From positions 496,001-560,000 of the forward strand of contig JAULSN010000008.1 in NCBI GenBank assembly GCA_033439765.1: DNA of 64,000 bases, read 5' to 3'. The position numbers and the translations under genes are program-made. The DNA comes from Lasiosphaeria ovina. Lineage: Eukaryota > Ascomycota > Sordariomycetes > Sordariales > Lasiosphaeriaceae. Below, piece by piece: positions 1-12,025 of the stretch (positions are counted from its first letter, which is position 1; every line of letters starts with the position of its first letter). The notes under the pieces are model-generated. The model was not told the origin of the DNA. It saw only the letters and a program-made list of their open reading frames with translations, and ran no database searches.

Positions 1-870
1 TGGCCTATGTAAGTGCTGGCTGTCTTGTTGCTCGTGTGCCATTGCTGACTAGTACGCTACTCGCAGTTTGCCGCCTTGTCCAAGAACGACATCGCCCTCA
101 CCGGTATTGACCAGCGCAGCGTTGCCGCCGCCTTCTTCGAAGCCGTCGTCGGCGACGGCAGCTTTGTGCAGATTGGCGTGCCCATCCTGCTTGCCACGTC
201 GGCACTGGGAAATGTCTTTGCGCAGGTCTTCGCTATGGCACGCGTTAAGCAGGAGATTGCTAAGGAGGGCTTGCTGCCGTGGTCGATCTTCTGGGCCCGC
301 GAGGAGCCATTTCCCGCCACCTTCTGGTCCGTATCCCGGCACTGGGTCGATAGATTGGCTTTCTTGTTCAGAAACTGGACGACGCGGCCATCGCCTGCCA
401 GAGCCATTCTTCTCCACTGGATCATCACTGTTGTCATCATCCTGGCGTCGACAGCGGCCGACGGCGCCCTGTATGTCTCTGTCACCTTCTTCTACGCCGA
501 GAGCTGGGTGAGCCTGTTCCTCGCCGCGGGGCTACTGTCCACGTTCCGGCATCGCAACATCGAGTGGCTGCTGGACCCTGTAACCGAGAAGTCAGTTTTC
601 TACAAAGCGCCGACCCTCGTCGTCGTCTTCTGGGCGCTATCGCTGGTGTTCGCCGTGTCGGCCTACTTCGTCCCGTTCCGCCAGTTCCCGACGTCGGCCA
701 TCCCGTGGTATGTGGTGCCCACAGTCGGCACGGGCCTGCTGCTTGTCGGCGCCGCTTACTGGCTGCTGTGGGCCGCGGCCCGGAACCGCTTTGGGTTCTA
801 TCTCCGCGACCGGACACTGAATCACGACGGAGTTGTGGTTACCGAGCACATTGTAAGTCCTGCCCTCTGA
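1..870 (+). CDS. LAT/MUP1-type amino-acid permease, C-terminal part (5' truncated by window)
   Basis: This is the 3' end of an amino-acid permease of the fungal LAT family, closest in feel to high-affinity methionine permeases (MUP1 type), acting in the plasma or an internal membrane. Bases 1-8 end an upstream exon. A 58-nt intron follows at 9-66 (GTAAGT donor, GCTGAC branch site, CAG acceptor). The junction restores the family motif AYFAALSKNDI. Exon 67-870 encodes about 267 residues with some five hydrophobic spans, among them segments beginning IGVPILLATSALGN, ARAILLHWIITVV, APTLVVVFWALSLVF and WYVVPTVGTGLLL. A stop lies at 868-870. A second possible donor (GTAAGT at 853) with an AG at 888-889 would make a 37-nt intron and a slightly different tail; that is short for this kind of genome, so I prefer the unspliced end. 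The methionine substrate is inferred from family resemblance only. Confidence 0.8.
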
Positions 871-3440
871 TTGATCCAGGCCGTCCATAATAGCGGCTAA
901 CAGGGAGCCTCCGCAGCGTATTGAAAAGCGAGCTGAGCGTGTTGAAATGATACACAGCGTTGGTAGGATAAGGAGAGGGCACGAGATTTGGACGTCATTG
1001 TAGACCAAACACATCAGGATGAATGGAATGAATTTATGAACTAGGATATGGAAGAAGGAAAGAAGCCAAGGCCAGTGAGGGTTGTAGGTATTTGCCTGTG
1101 GGTGCACGTGAGTGTCCCACACAGCGTGAACCCTACCTAATTACGGTAGCCCGTAATTATCACGGATACGCTCTCTGTTTTTGATAAACTCGAGGACAGC
1201 AAGTGGCAAAGAAACCGTTTGTTCTTGATGCCATTGGATTGGATATCAACTACCTCGGGCGTGTTTTTGCCGACAACGGGGAGGCTGCTGGAGATTTGCA
1301 ACTGTCCTTCTCAATTCAAGTGCGTGTATGAATCAGCCAGGATCTCTAGACCCAATCGTTACCTAATTATTTACCAATACGTAGTTACAAGGCCAAGCCG
1401 AGTCCCGCCCTTGCTCAACACGTGTCCGGCATGCAATGCAATGCGAGGGGCAGATGTAATAGTAAATCCGAGAAGCCGGCTCCGCCACCGGCTGCACTTA
1501 ATTATCTCTAAGCCTAAGTCTTGCCGCTGACGGCATGCAGCTACACATGTGGAATTGGAGGATGGAGATGCAAACAGGGGTTCGATCTGACGTTGGAAGC
1601 AGAAGAGACTCGACCAATCCCATCTCGGTATAAACGATCAGTAATTAGGTCATGATTCAGCTTGACAAAGTATGACGGACTGTTCGGCCGAAGGAAGCTG
1701 TGCTACTGCTGGGAGACGTGCTGACCGTAGTGCCCGCACACGGCAGCATAGCGCTTCATCGATGATGAGGAGTGACTACTTGCGACTCGTGTTTAGCTTC
1801 ACAATACGTGAAGATAAGTACCGCGTCTTCTGCAAGTTGTCAAGACGTTAATCATAATCTGCCTCTACTGAGTCTCAGTTCAACATAATCATTCAGTAAT
1901 TGCCGCCTGCCAATTAATAAACATTTGCCTAACCCAGACCTTTCTGTGGCTTTGAGATGAACCACTGCATCTGTGAGTAAGTAGGTAATTGTGTTCAATG
2001 GAATCATGACGATATCAATAAGCGGCCGGCAAGTCTGAACTTTTTGAGGCGCACCGGTTGAACCGACCTGCTCGCCACTCGAAAGAAAAAGGGGAGTCAA
2101 AACTCAAGTTTTCGTCGACGACGATCCCGACCTCAATCTCGCTGTGTTCATATTCTTGGTCAAATAAGGTCAGTGCGGTGTTGAGGTGCACGTTTCTGCG
2201 GTTTCACCCAGAAGCAGCAACAAAACGAGAGCCTCAAAAAAAAAAAAAAACAATTTGCATGAAACAAAGAAAATCATTTCCGACGCTGCCGAGGCGCGCG
2301 CCTGTGCCGCATTGATTTGAACAAGCAGCTTACACATCCCGTTTCCCGGTTTAGGAAATTTCTTTTCCCCTTTGGCCTCAATTTGCTTCGGGCGCACTCA
2401 TCCTTCTCTCGTACGAGCAAACAATGCAAGCAAGCGAGCCCGCACAAACAGCAAGTAAGCCTCGGACTCCGTTAAGCGCGATGTTGCCGCCCCCAAGGGT
2501 ATCCCACAGTCGCATTCTTCTTTTCGACTCCTTCCAATGGCAGCGCGCCATGTCATGCGTGACGGTGAGCGTGAGCGTGTGGGTGGGGTGCAAAGGCAAG
2601 GTAAATAACAATAAAGCTGACAGGCAGGGTGATCCTGTCTCAATCTCACACCGCACCCGAACGCCATTGTCTCACCGCGGACAAAAAAAGACGTTGCTCG
2701 ACCGCTGCCAGCAAGGTTTGGCGCTGTCGTGCGCGGCGTGGCCCGCGGTCGAACCCGTAAACCCGTAACCAAGCAGGGTCGAATAAGAGGACTTTTCGAC
2801 TTTTCAGTAAACAATTACTGAACGGTGGCGCTATGCGAGCCCGGGTCGTTGGGCGCTGGCGCGGGACTTTTATTCCCAATACCCGGCATGACGGCGGCGC
2901 AGCGCATTACGGATTACGGGATACGGATACGCTAGCAAGAACCGGGGAAGGAAATGAGGCACAGCCCTGCCAAGACAACAGGCCTGAGTGGAAAGGGAAG
3001 GTACCATAGTAAAGGGGTTTGTTGTGGGGGATTTTGGTAGGTAACAAAAACAGCCAAGCCTCCCTCTCAGCATCCGATGTAAGATCGCTTCGACGCTTTC
3101 CGGTAAGCGCTCCCGTAAGATTGCCGACCAAAAACAAAAGCAAAAAAAAAAAAAAAAAGTGCGTGCACACGACAAGCCGTCGACAAGGAAAGCTTACCCG
3201 GTTCTTCGAGATTCTGACCCGACCCAGCCCCCAGCCAGCCCAGCCCCTCGCTCGAGGCTGGCAGACAGCCGATATCATCCCCTGCCAAGTGCGTCTATCC
3301 GCGGGTCACTCAGGCAGGGTGGGTGGTAATCCAAGTTCGATACCACCCAGAACAAAACCACCAACACGTGCACACCGTAGCATGCTGCTTACCCACGACT
3401 TGACGTGGCAATGGGAATGAGCAGAGCAACCAGCGCGCCT

Positions 3441-3796
3441 GTCTATCTGTCTGTCTGTCTGCCTGCGCGCTCACTCACCACCGCACATAGCACAGCACAG
3501 CACAGCAGAACAAAGCACAGCACAGCACAGCACAGCACAGCAGAACAGAGCACAGCACAGCACAGCACAGCAAACACGGCCCTCTCCCATAGGCCGCATC
3601 CCGGCCGGCCCCGCCAGCTTCCAGGTCCGCACTCCCCGCTCGAGGATCCAGGCAGCTGGGTGAGCGGCCGCCGCAGCCTCTCTCTGGGGGGCTCAATCTC
3701 CGGCAGGGCTGCATCACACCAGCCCCATCACCATCGCCAGCACCAGCACCAGCACCAGCACCAGCACCAGGTCTGCTCTACTCTGCTCTGCTCTCA
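3441..3796. repeat. microsatellite cluster (TCTG)n, (CACAG)n, (CCAGCA)n
   Basis: There are four successive simple repeats: a TCTG tract at about 3441-3463; CACAG units interrupted by AGAACA/AAAG at about 3489-3572; CCAGCA units at about 3736-3770; and CTCTG units at about 3777-3796. They lie 0.6-1 kb upstream of the multicopper oxidase start. No coding frame spans them convincingly. Confidence 0.85.
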
Positions 3797-4162
3797 GTAA
3801 TGACGCATTGCCGTTTACGGCAAATATTAAGGCCGACCCTGTTCTGGTAGAGGCCGACACCCAACGGCCCCCCCAGCCAAGGCCAGCAGCAGCATGTTTG
3901 TTTGCGCGTGCCCATCATCATCACCCTGGCAATAAGTAGGGTCGGGGTCGGCCTCTGCCGGAACCAAGGCGTGTTTTTGATAGGGTCGGCCCTTAAATTT
4001 GCTGGTGAGAAGAGGAGCCGCAGTCGGGCTGCAGGGTTGTAATAATGTGCTGTGCTTGTGCTGTGCTTGGCGTTCCGATCGGGACTCCTGGGGGACTGCA
4101 GTCCAGTCTGTCTGCCTGCCTGCCACCCCACCGGCGATCACGGCCGAGTGAGACGTCGGGCT

Positions 4163-4168
4163 TATAAG
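4163..4168 (+). promoter_or_regulatory. TATA-like element upstream of the multicopper oxidase
   Basis: TATAAG lies 264 nt upstream of the ATG at 4432. It is the only good TATA-like site close to the gene, and it would imply a leader of roughly 200-230 nt containing the TTG and CTTTC repeats. The assignment is positional only. Confidence 0.4.
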
Positions 4169-4185
4169 ACAACAGCAAGCGGCTG

Positions 4186-4376
4186 CACCGACCGACCGAC
4201 CGACGGCTCTGCCTGACTCGTGTCTCGCAGTTTCTGACTGTATGTTGTTGTTGTTGTTGTTGTTGTTGTCGTCGTTATATTAGAGACCCTCGGTGCTGTT
4301 CCTGGCACCTCGGGACAACACAACGAACGACACGCTCTCGCTCGCTCGCTTTCCTTTCCTTTCCTTTCCTTTCCTT
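4186..4376. repeat. microsatellites (ACCG)n, (TTG)n, (CTTTC)n in the probable leader of the oxidase gene
   Basis: ACCG units lie at 4186-4205, TTG units at about 4243-4275 and CTTTC units at about 4349-4376. They sit between a TATA-like site and the ATG at 4432, so they probably lie in the 5' untranslated leader. The pyrimidine-rich CTTTC tract just before the start is common in fungal leaders. Confidence 0.8.
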
Positions 4377-4431
4377 CCTTCGTCTCCGTTTTGTCTCCTT
4401 TCGGCTGCCGACAAGTGAGGAATAACCAGTC

Positions 4432-6383
4432 ATGTGGGGCCTACTCCGGGGTGCGCAGCTGTCGCTGGCTGTGGCCGCCCTCGCCGCGCTTCTGCCGCAC
4501 TCGCTGGCGTCCGCTGTGCCGGCCCGCGGGCTGGACTGGGGCAAGAAACCCAAGCACTTCGACCTGACCTTGACATGGCAGAACTACTCGCCCAACGGCC
4601 AGACGCGGAAGATGATCCTCGTCAACGGCCAGTTCCCCGCCCCCGTCCTGGAGATAGACGAGGGCGACGACGTCGAGGTCGTCGTCCACAACAAGTTGCC
4701 CTTCAACACCACGGTGCACTTCCACGGCATGTGCAGCCCCGCGCCGGCCCGCCCCCAGACCGCGCAAGCTAACACGCAGCAGGCATCGAGCAGCACCTGA
4801 CGCCCTGGTCCGACGGCGTCCCCGGCATCACGCAGCACCCGATCCAGCCAGGCAAGTCGTTTAATTACGCCTGGACAGCAAGCCAGTACGGCAGCTACTG
4901 GTACCACGCGCATCAACATGGTCAGCTCGACGACGGCCTGTACGGGCCCATCGTGATCCACCCCAAGAAGTCGCGGCCGGCGCCCTTCAGCCTCGTCAGC
5001 AAAGACGCCAAAGCGCTGGCCGCCATCCAGAAGGCCGCCGCCAACCCCAAGCCGCTGATGCTGTCCGACTACCGCCACACCGTGTCCGACGACACCAACG
5101 CCATCCAGCAGGCGTCGGGCATCGAGCTGACGTGCCTCGACTCGATCCTGCTCAACGGCAAGGGCAACGTCAACTGCTGGTCGGCCCAGAAGATCGCGTC
5201 GCTGCTCGGCCCGGACCAGCTGGCCTTTCTGCAGCTGGCCAACGTGTCGAGCTTCTCGGTCAAGGGCTGCCTGCCGCCGCAGGTCTTTGCCGCCCTCACC
5301 CTGCCGGGCCAGCCGAAGCCCAACCTGGCCGCCATCCCGGCCGACATCTTCGACCAGTGCACGCCGACCAAGGGCAGCCGCGAGGTCATCTCGGTGGTCA
5401 AGGAAACGTGCGACGACGACAAGTGGCTCGCGCTCGACGTCATCGGCGGCTTCGGCCTGCTGACCACGGCCGTGGCCGTCGACGGCCTGCCCATGTACGT
5501 CTACGCCGTCGACGGCGAGTACATCCAGCCCCAGACCGTCGACGTGCTGGTCGTGGCCAACGGCGACCGCTTTTCGGTGCTGGTCCACCCCACCAAGCCC
5601 GGCGACTACCCTCTGCGCGTGGCATCGCTCGCCGCCCCGCAGGTCATCTCGGCCAACGCGACCATCGCGTACCGCGAGGAGAAGTCGAAGGGCGTCATCG
5701 CGCCGCTGCCGAGCACCACCGTCAAGCCGCCCGCCTTCATCGACGACGCCGGGCGCCCCACGAGCACCAACGTCGTGTTCTTCAACCAAGACGCGCAGCG
5801 GCCCTTCTCGCCGCCCGAGCCCTTCTTCGCGGGACCCGCCGACCAGACGTTCAAGCTGTCGCTGCGGATCGCGGGGCGCAGCTTCGACTGGGCGCTCAAC
5901 GAGACGCAGTTCCCGGGGCCGGCGCAGGCCGACACGCCCACGTCGCCCGTCGTGCTGTTCAAGCCCGACGCCAACCGCCACGACAACCTGACCATGTCGA
6001 CGCGCAACAACACGTGGGTCGACCTGGTCTTCCTCAGCACCACCGTCCCCATGCCGCCCCACCCCATCCACAAGCACGGCAACAAGATGTGGCTGCTCGG
6101 CCAGGGGTCGGGGCCGTTCAAGTGGGCGACCGTCGCCGAGGCCGCCAAGGCGATTCCGCAGAGCTTCAACCTCGTCAACCCCCCGCGCAGGGACAGTTTC
6201 GTCACGCCGCCGGCGAACACGGATGTCGCGTGGATGGCCGTCCGCTACCACGTCACCAACCCCGGCGCCTGGCTGGTGCATTGCCACATCCAGAGCCACC
6301 TGATTGGCGGCATGGCCATGGTCATCCAGGACGGTGTGGACAAGTTCCCGCGCGTGCCGGCCGAGTATCTCAACTACCACTGA
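4432..6383 (+). CDS. secreted multicopper oxidase (laccase-like, pigment-oxidase type)
   Basis: The encoded protein (631 residues) is a multicopper oxidase, which oxidises phenols or similar substrates and reduces O2 to water. Exons are 4432-4726 and 4783-6383. The 56-nt intron has a GC donor (GCATGT), a GCTAAC branch site and an AG end; no GT-AG choice keeps the conserved HFHGI frame. Residues 1-26 look like a signal peptide. Copper sites are visible: HFHG at 96-99, WYHAHQHG at 138-145, HPIHKHG at 525-531 and HCHIQSH at 598-604. Met609, ten residues after Cys599, occupies the axial type-1 copper position, which is usual for lower-potential enzymes. The HFHGIEQHLTPWSDGVPG stretch and the Met ligand fit ascomycete pigment oxidases (Abr2-like) better than classical laccases with a C-terminal plug. 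The next gene, 1.3 kb downstream on the same strand, is also secreted. The substrate cannot be told from sequence. Confidence 0.9.
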
Positions 6384-7717
6384 CCATTGATTGCCTGGTG
6401 GTAATTAATGGGGGCACGCATTGTCCTAGACGTAATTAATCTCTCCTTTTGAGTCAGCGCGGCGTTTTTGTCAGCTTTCGGGGTACATATTTGGATGTGG
6501 GTATTTGTTTGTGGTTTTGGAAAAATAAAAAAGAGAGAGTAATTAAACAAGGAGGCGCCGACGACGGTGGCCGGGTGGGAAATTGGAAAAAGCGACTGCC
6601 CTCTGAAATACATTTGATTCCAGATCACTCTGAACTTTGACCTGTGGTTTGTAGAATGTCTCTGTCTGTGCCTCTGTTTGTGCTGGTTGGTTTCAACGTG
6701 TACTGAAACTAGGAAAATGATGTGATGGGAGAAATCGAACTTGGTGGAGCCTGCCAGCTGCCACCGCCACCAAGAGAAGGCGGTGCTTTGTTTTCGTCAG
6801 GGTAGTGTAATGAAGAAAGCTTGAAGACTTCGACCCGTCATATTATCCTAGGGGATCCTACTCGACCAGCAACCTCGCCAGGGCTCCTTAATGGGTGGCA
6901 GGTGGTATCACCGTCGCTGCGTTTACGTTGTCGTGACAACTGCGGAGTGAAATAAATAGTGAAACTAAGATTACATCAGGGGCGCCAAACAAATCAACCC
7001 CTGATAGTGAAAGGAGATGCAACCAGACTCAAACTGAGGAGAATGTGAGACAAAAGAAATCCAAAAAAACAAAGGCGGATCACGCCTGACTCCTCCGGCT
7101 GCCCGCTCACTCACCTTCACAAATACCCCTCGCTCGGCGCGCTGGCCTTGCTTAACCACCATCACCACCTTGCCCGCCTACTGTGGTACTATTCTAATTG
7201 GTAATTACCCCACTCACTCACCCGGCGCTGACAGGCTGCGTACGGCTCGGCACGGGGAGGACATTGATTAAACGACAGATTGACTCCTGCAGGTACCGAG
7301 TGGAGAACGGGACTGCCGGATGGGGGGGGCCGGGTATAATCCAGAGGTGCGCCGCCATTGGCTGAGGGGAGACAACACGGCTGCTTTCGGCAACGTAAAG
7401 GTGAGAGGAGCGGAAGAAAGGCCGTGGCTATATCACACAGCCAGCACTGGGTCAATAAATTCTGCTTGCCACCAACACCACCCCCGCACGTCGGGTCGTG
7501 CGTGCGCGCTCGTCTCGGGCGGTAGGTCTGGGTGCCGCCATGTCTCGGCTGTATTTAGTAACGTGTGAGTATTAAGTGGGAGCGAGACGGAATGGGATAT
7601 TGAAAAGCTATGAACCTGTAGCTTCTCACCAAACCTGACCCGGCGCCAGAGAAACGGAGCTTTCGTCTGCGAGCCTTTGATCACCAAAAACACGCAACCG
7701 CCACACCGCACCCAACA
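6384..7717. other. intergenic region
   Basis: This holds the 3' region of the oxidase gene and the promoter of the following secreted-protein gene. I see no coding frame or RNA gene in it. A TATA-like GGTATAATC lies near 7333, but it is 380 nt from the next ATG and not convincing. Confidence 0.5.
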
Positions 7718-8536
7718 ATGCTCGCCACCCTCACCGCGTGGGTCGCCCTCGGCGCCGGCCCCGCCCTGGCCGCGCCGGCCGCAGCCGCAGCCCCAGCCGC
7801 CTGCTCGCGCGCGACGCTGCAAGCGCACACCGAAACGTACCTCGCCGCGCAAGCCGCCGGCAAGCCCGACGGGCTGGTGGCGCTCGCCGCACCGGGGCTA
7901 GTCTACACCGAGGACGGGGTGGCACGCAACATCCAGACGGGGGTGCTCGCGACGGCGCTCCGCATCGACCACAACCGCAGCGTGCTGGACACGACGCTCT
8001 GCGCGACGTACAGCGAGCTGATCGTGACGGACGCGGCGCACCCGCGCGTCATCGGCACGCAGCTGCGCTTCGACGCCGCCGGCGCGCAGCTGCTGAAAGC
8101 CGAGTCGCTCGTCACGCAGCCCGGCGACTGGGGCTTCAACGCGTCGGGCACGCTGTACTTCGCGGCGCGCGAGGACGGCAAGTGGGCGCCGATCCCCGCC
8201 GCGGAGCAGGACAGCCGGGCGGTGATCCAGGCTGCCGCGGACGCGTATCTGGATCTGTTTAACAACCCGGCCGTCGTCGTGCCGTGGGGCACGCCGTGCG
8301 ACCGCCTCGAGGGTAGTTTTTATACGGGCAACGGGTCGGCGACGGATAGTTGCGATGTGGGCGTGCCGACGGGCGTGGATATTCACGATCGGCGGTATGT
8401 TATTGACGAGACGGTGGGGACGGTGGATGTGCTGAATATGTTTGCGACGCGGCCGGACAGCCACGAGTTCCGTGTGGAGAAGGGCAAGATCCGGTTCGTG
8501 CACACGCTGACTATCATGCGCAATGTCACGGCCTGA
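7718..8536 (+). CDS. small secreted DUF8021-like protein (hypothetical)
   Basis: A single-exon gene for 272 residues. Residues 1-18 form a signal peptide (MLATLTAWVALGAGPALA), followed by an Ala/Pro-rich linker and a mature domain starting near CSRATLQAHTETYLAAQ. That opening, the later GWGF-like DWGFNASGTLYF segment and the C-terminal HTLTIMRNVTA resemble the fungal secreted domain listed as DUF8021, which I believe adopts an NTF2/SnoaL-like fold; this comes from memory and is not a database hit. Four cysteines in the mature part could make two disulfides, and NGSATD and NVT are potential N-glycosylation sites. The ATG at 7718 is chosen because the signal peptide begins there. No catalytic motif can be named. 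The gene lies downstream of, and on the same strand as, the secreted multicopper oxidase, so a shared extracellular role is possible but unproven. Confidence 0.8.
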   Translation: MLATLTAWVALGAGPALAAPAAAAAPAACSRATLQAHTETYLAAQAAGKPDGLVALAAPGLVYTEDGVARNIQTGVLATALRIDHNRSVLDTTLCATYSELIVTDAAHPRVIGTQLRFDAAGAQLLKAESLVTQPGDWGFNASGTLYFAAREDGKWAPIPAAEQDSRAVIQAAADAYLDLFNNPAVVVPWGTPCDRLEGSFYTGNGSATDSCDVGVPTGVDIHDRRYVIDETVGTVDVLNMFATRPDSHEFRVEKGKIRFVHTLTIMRNVTA

Positions 8537-11500
8537 GGGTTGACGGGTCTTGTTGGGGTGTGGAGGACCAAAATAAGAGGATGATGGAAGTGTTTAGCGT
8601 AAAAATAGGGGGCAAAGGGGGTCAAAATAATGTATTGATTTCAACTGTGTTCTCCGCTGGCCGTCTGTTTGTTGTCAAAGGCATCAAAGAGAGGCCATTT
8701 CCTGCTGCTGCTCTTCTCTCGTTGTCCTCCCAGCCCAAATATCAGACATCGGTTCTATCTTGTCATGGCACTCCAAAGTGTATAAAGCAGTCTAGCCAAT
8801 GACGTTGACTAGTTTCTATAGGCTTCACATCTTTTAATATCTAATACACGGCAGATATTAGCTTCAACTAGCCAAGACTCTGTTACATGCGTTGCAACGT
8901 TGCTGGTCTATTAGTACCAAGACGAGAAGCATCAACTGAGGGAGCCTGCCGGTTGCTGAGCACCTTGTCTTTTGGTCTTTACTCAATATTGCGGCTCAAT
9001 ATATGATCTGCACTCGATCATCCTGAAGGCAAATAACCTGAAGCGCAAGCCGCAGTCGACTGGATAGCTGTGTAGTCTGCGCTCCGAGGGAAGCCGGTTG
9101 AGGAACCAGCGTTTGAACGTCGTCGTTCTCACATATCCTCAGACTCAAAAAGAGGCCGCGCAGAACAACCACAAATTATATCCTCCCCAACTAATCTCGA
9201 GACAACAAGACACTGCCCAGGAACGGACCAGCCCATAAGTGAGAGCGCGCCAGCAGCCCTCGCAGATAAGTCACCGTGACACGCATCTCGATAGAACCCC
9301 GAACAGGCTAAGCCGGTCAGCTCTGCATATGACCTGGAACTAAGGTAGGGTAGTTATTCGCAAGGTTCCGTGCCCCGGGGCGCGCCCGAGAAACGCTAGC
9401 GATTCCGTGCGTCGCTGGTGCGCGCCGGCACTGGCTGCTGTCCAATCGCGCGGGTCCGTGGCGCGCGCCGGGTTGGGGGCCTTGCCGCAGAGATGCTGAT
9501 ATGTGATACTAGATTGACTGATGGATTAGTAGATGGATGGTGGATCTGATAAGCAAGCAAGCAAGTGACTAGCAAAAAGAAAGTGCAAGCTTTGCGAGCA
9601 TGGCTATACAGTATTATGTGGCACACTGAGAGTAGATAGAGATGGACATGGACATGGACACAATTCCAGTGCCGAGACGTGCCGCTGGTTTCGTGATTGT
9701 TCTTATTCTAGAGTTCTTCTCTATGTTCCTGTTCTTTGGGCTTATTCCAGCCTCAGCCCCCACACCTGCACTCTGAGAAGCCGGCCCCAGCTCCGGATGA
9801 CGACCTGGTAACAGTGCTTCTCCGCTCGGCTTGCGAATAAGTCTGGAGCTCCTGGTGAGACTGCACAGTTCTGCTTATTTACCTACCCAAGGAAGCATTA
9901 TGGGCAGTTTTATAGCATGCAGCAGGAACAAACTGAGACCCCGGTTTAAGCTTCGCACCGGGACCGCAGGCAGGGGACCACAAGTTCCACACAGCGGGAG
10001 GCCAGACCAGGCCAGGCCAGGCCAGGGCAAGACGAGACGAGATGGATGGGGAGCGGCGGCAAGAGCGTGCGTAACGTGCTGTGGAATCTCCAGCCTTGCC
10101 CGCTCGATCGACCGTTTGTGCAGCCGCTCCAAATCTGTCATCCAGCCACCCACACAGACAGACAGCCCTGCATGGAGTGTCTGCAGCCCTGTGGCAACCA
10201 ATTGGGAATTAATTGGAGCAATTAACCCACACAGCTGCGGCGTCTAACTTCTTACCGCATCAAACTCGGCTCATTATCGAAGTTGGTCGAACGCTGCTGT
10301 CGTCTATTTTAGAAAATTCCCCTCGTCTCCGTAAACCCAGTGGCAAAACGACAAACAAGTCGACAGGGGCTGTTGTTGAACCCTGCTCCCCTTCTGCAAC
10401 GGTTGCCATCCATTCTCTCCGGCGGCCGGGACGCCGGGCCTGTTTTTCTCTCTTCTTTTCTTTTTCCTTTACGAAGCAGCCAATCACTAATCACTAATCA
10501 GCCGATGCTTGGCGGCGCAACCCCGCACTGCACGTGACAGTATCGTCTTTGGTTGGACTCTTTTTTTTGGGGCACTGGAGTTGCAGCAGCGACTCCTGCC
10601 GCTGTGTGGTTGCAATGGAACAATGCAACTTGTCGTCCCCTCGGCCGCCACCCAAGCACGAGCATCACTCGGGCACCACATCGAATCCAAAGAGGAACTG
10701 CTGGCTTACCTACTGTGTATTATTGTGAACCGCACCCACTCCACCTTCCCACCTCCCTCTCGACCGACCAGCCGTGTCTCCGCTCGCATCTTCCTGTGCA
10801 AATTCTTCTCCGTCTGCAGTGGATGCGACTGAGGCCAGTCAGGCCCCCGTCAGCAGCAACTGCCGACTGACTGCACAACACCAACAACAGCATCTAGCGC
10901 CATCGTGAGCCAATATCGCTATCTGCACAGCAGCCATTTTTCTTGCGGGTCAGTAAGGTAAGATAAAGATAAACATGTCTTGGCGCTCGGCTGCAGGAGG
11001 GGAGACCAGAGGAAAGGTCCGCGCGGGGCCAGAAGAGGTGGAAGCTGAAGCGAGAGAAGTCCAAAGAAGAAGAAGTGGGGCATGACACACCTCATCATCC
11101 ACACCCACTGACACCACCCACCACCCACACCCACCACCACATCCGATCCAGGGTGTTACTGCTCACCTAGCAGCAACAGAGAGTGATGAGACCCGGGCGA
11201 AAATGCAAAGCAAGCACACCACACACTTTGGCTCCCCTCACGGCTCTTCCCACGTCGTCCCAATTCGGCCCCTCCCAGTCCCCAATTCCCAGCCCCGGTG
11301 AGCCGGTGCGGCCAGGCTCTCTGGTTGCGTGCCCAAACTATTCAGTGCTTCGCTGTGGGAGGGCGAGCTCGGGTCGTGATTCGCCCGCCGCTGTTAGACC
11401 CCTCCCCTCCATTGATCGGCGACGGGGTGTGGGGTGCCAGACGTCCATCCATCCTCGAAGGGTCGCCTCGGAGAAACACAGAGATTGCAAAGAGTAAGAA

Positions 11501-12025
11501 AAGTGTTCACGATCAGCAAATCGACGAGCTGCCAGTGGTGAGTGGTGCAGCGTCATGCAGGTGACTGTCGTCGGGGGGCTAGAGATCGAGACCCCGATGC
11601 GTCCTCAATGAGGGGATTCACAGCGGAGATCCAGGTCATTTGTGCACATGCTTTCTTTTAATCCCACACTATAGCAAGTCCAGCGAGACAACAACCCACT
11701 TGAAGATCCCAACGCCATATATCCCTCCCGCGGGCGCACAGGTTGCTACCGCCGTAGCTCCCTACCCTTGACCAGATGGACAGACTGCCTTGACAGAGCA
11801 GGGAGCCAGTCCTGTTCCCGTGATCAATAACCCCCAAGACTCCAGTAACAGTACACAAAAGGCAAGAGTAGGAAATCGCCGCCTCGTCCGACAAGAGAGA
11901 CCGTCCAAGTCCGGGTTGTTCCGGGGAAGCCTCCCGTATTCGTTATCATGAGACGGCGTAAATTATGTAATTGTGGAGAGAATGAGTGCCCCAGATGATG
12001 AGATGCACTCGTAGCCCCGACCAGA
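8537..12025. other. intergenic region, 3.5 kb, no gene seen
   Basis: Open frames are short, contradictory between strands and lack family resemblance. I looked for tRNA A/B boxes and 5S-like sequence and saw none. The stretch contains scattered short repeats (GACCAGGCCAGGCCAGGCC near 10003, ACCACCCACAC units near 11113) only. The left part is the 3' region of the DUF8021-like gene and the right part is downstream of the lectin-like gene. Confidence 0.5.

Larger units (their letters stand above)
871..4431. other. intergenic region, 3.5 kb, microsatellite-rich near its right end
   Basis: No frame here has coding character. Open frames are short, overlap on both strands and are broken by poly-A/T runs (for example near 2235 and 3145). 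The right third (3.44-4.38 kb) holds the simple repeats listed separately and probably forms the promoter and leader of the multicopper oxidase gene. Confidence 0.6.

Noticed and set aside
853..889. 37-nt intron at the end of the permease gene
   Set aside because: Too short compared with the 54-100 nt introns elsewhere in the window and not needed for an open frame.
3475..3717. 80-codon minus-strand frame rich in Cys and Leu over the CACAG repeat
   Set aside because: It is a translation of the simple repeat and has no support as a gene.
4584..6380. 598-codon open frame on the minus strand across the multicopper oxidase
   Set aside because: It is the antisense shadow of a GC-rich gene; its translation is Arg/Val/Gly/Asp-rich with no family signal, while the plus strand has all copper motifs.
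5132..6439. 435-codon plus-strand frame overlapping the oxidase
   Set aside because: Alternative phase of the same exon, Arg/Ala/Gln-rich, no motif.
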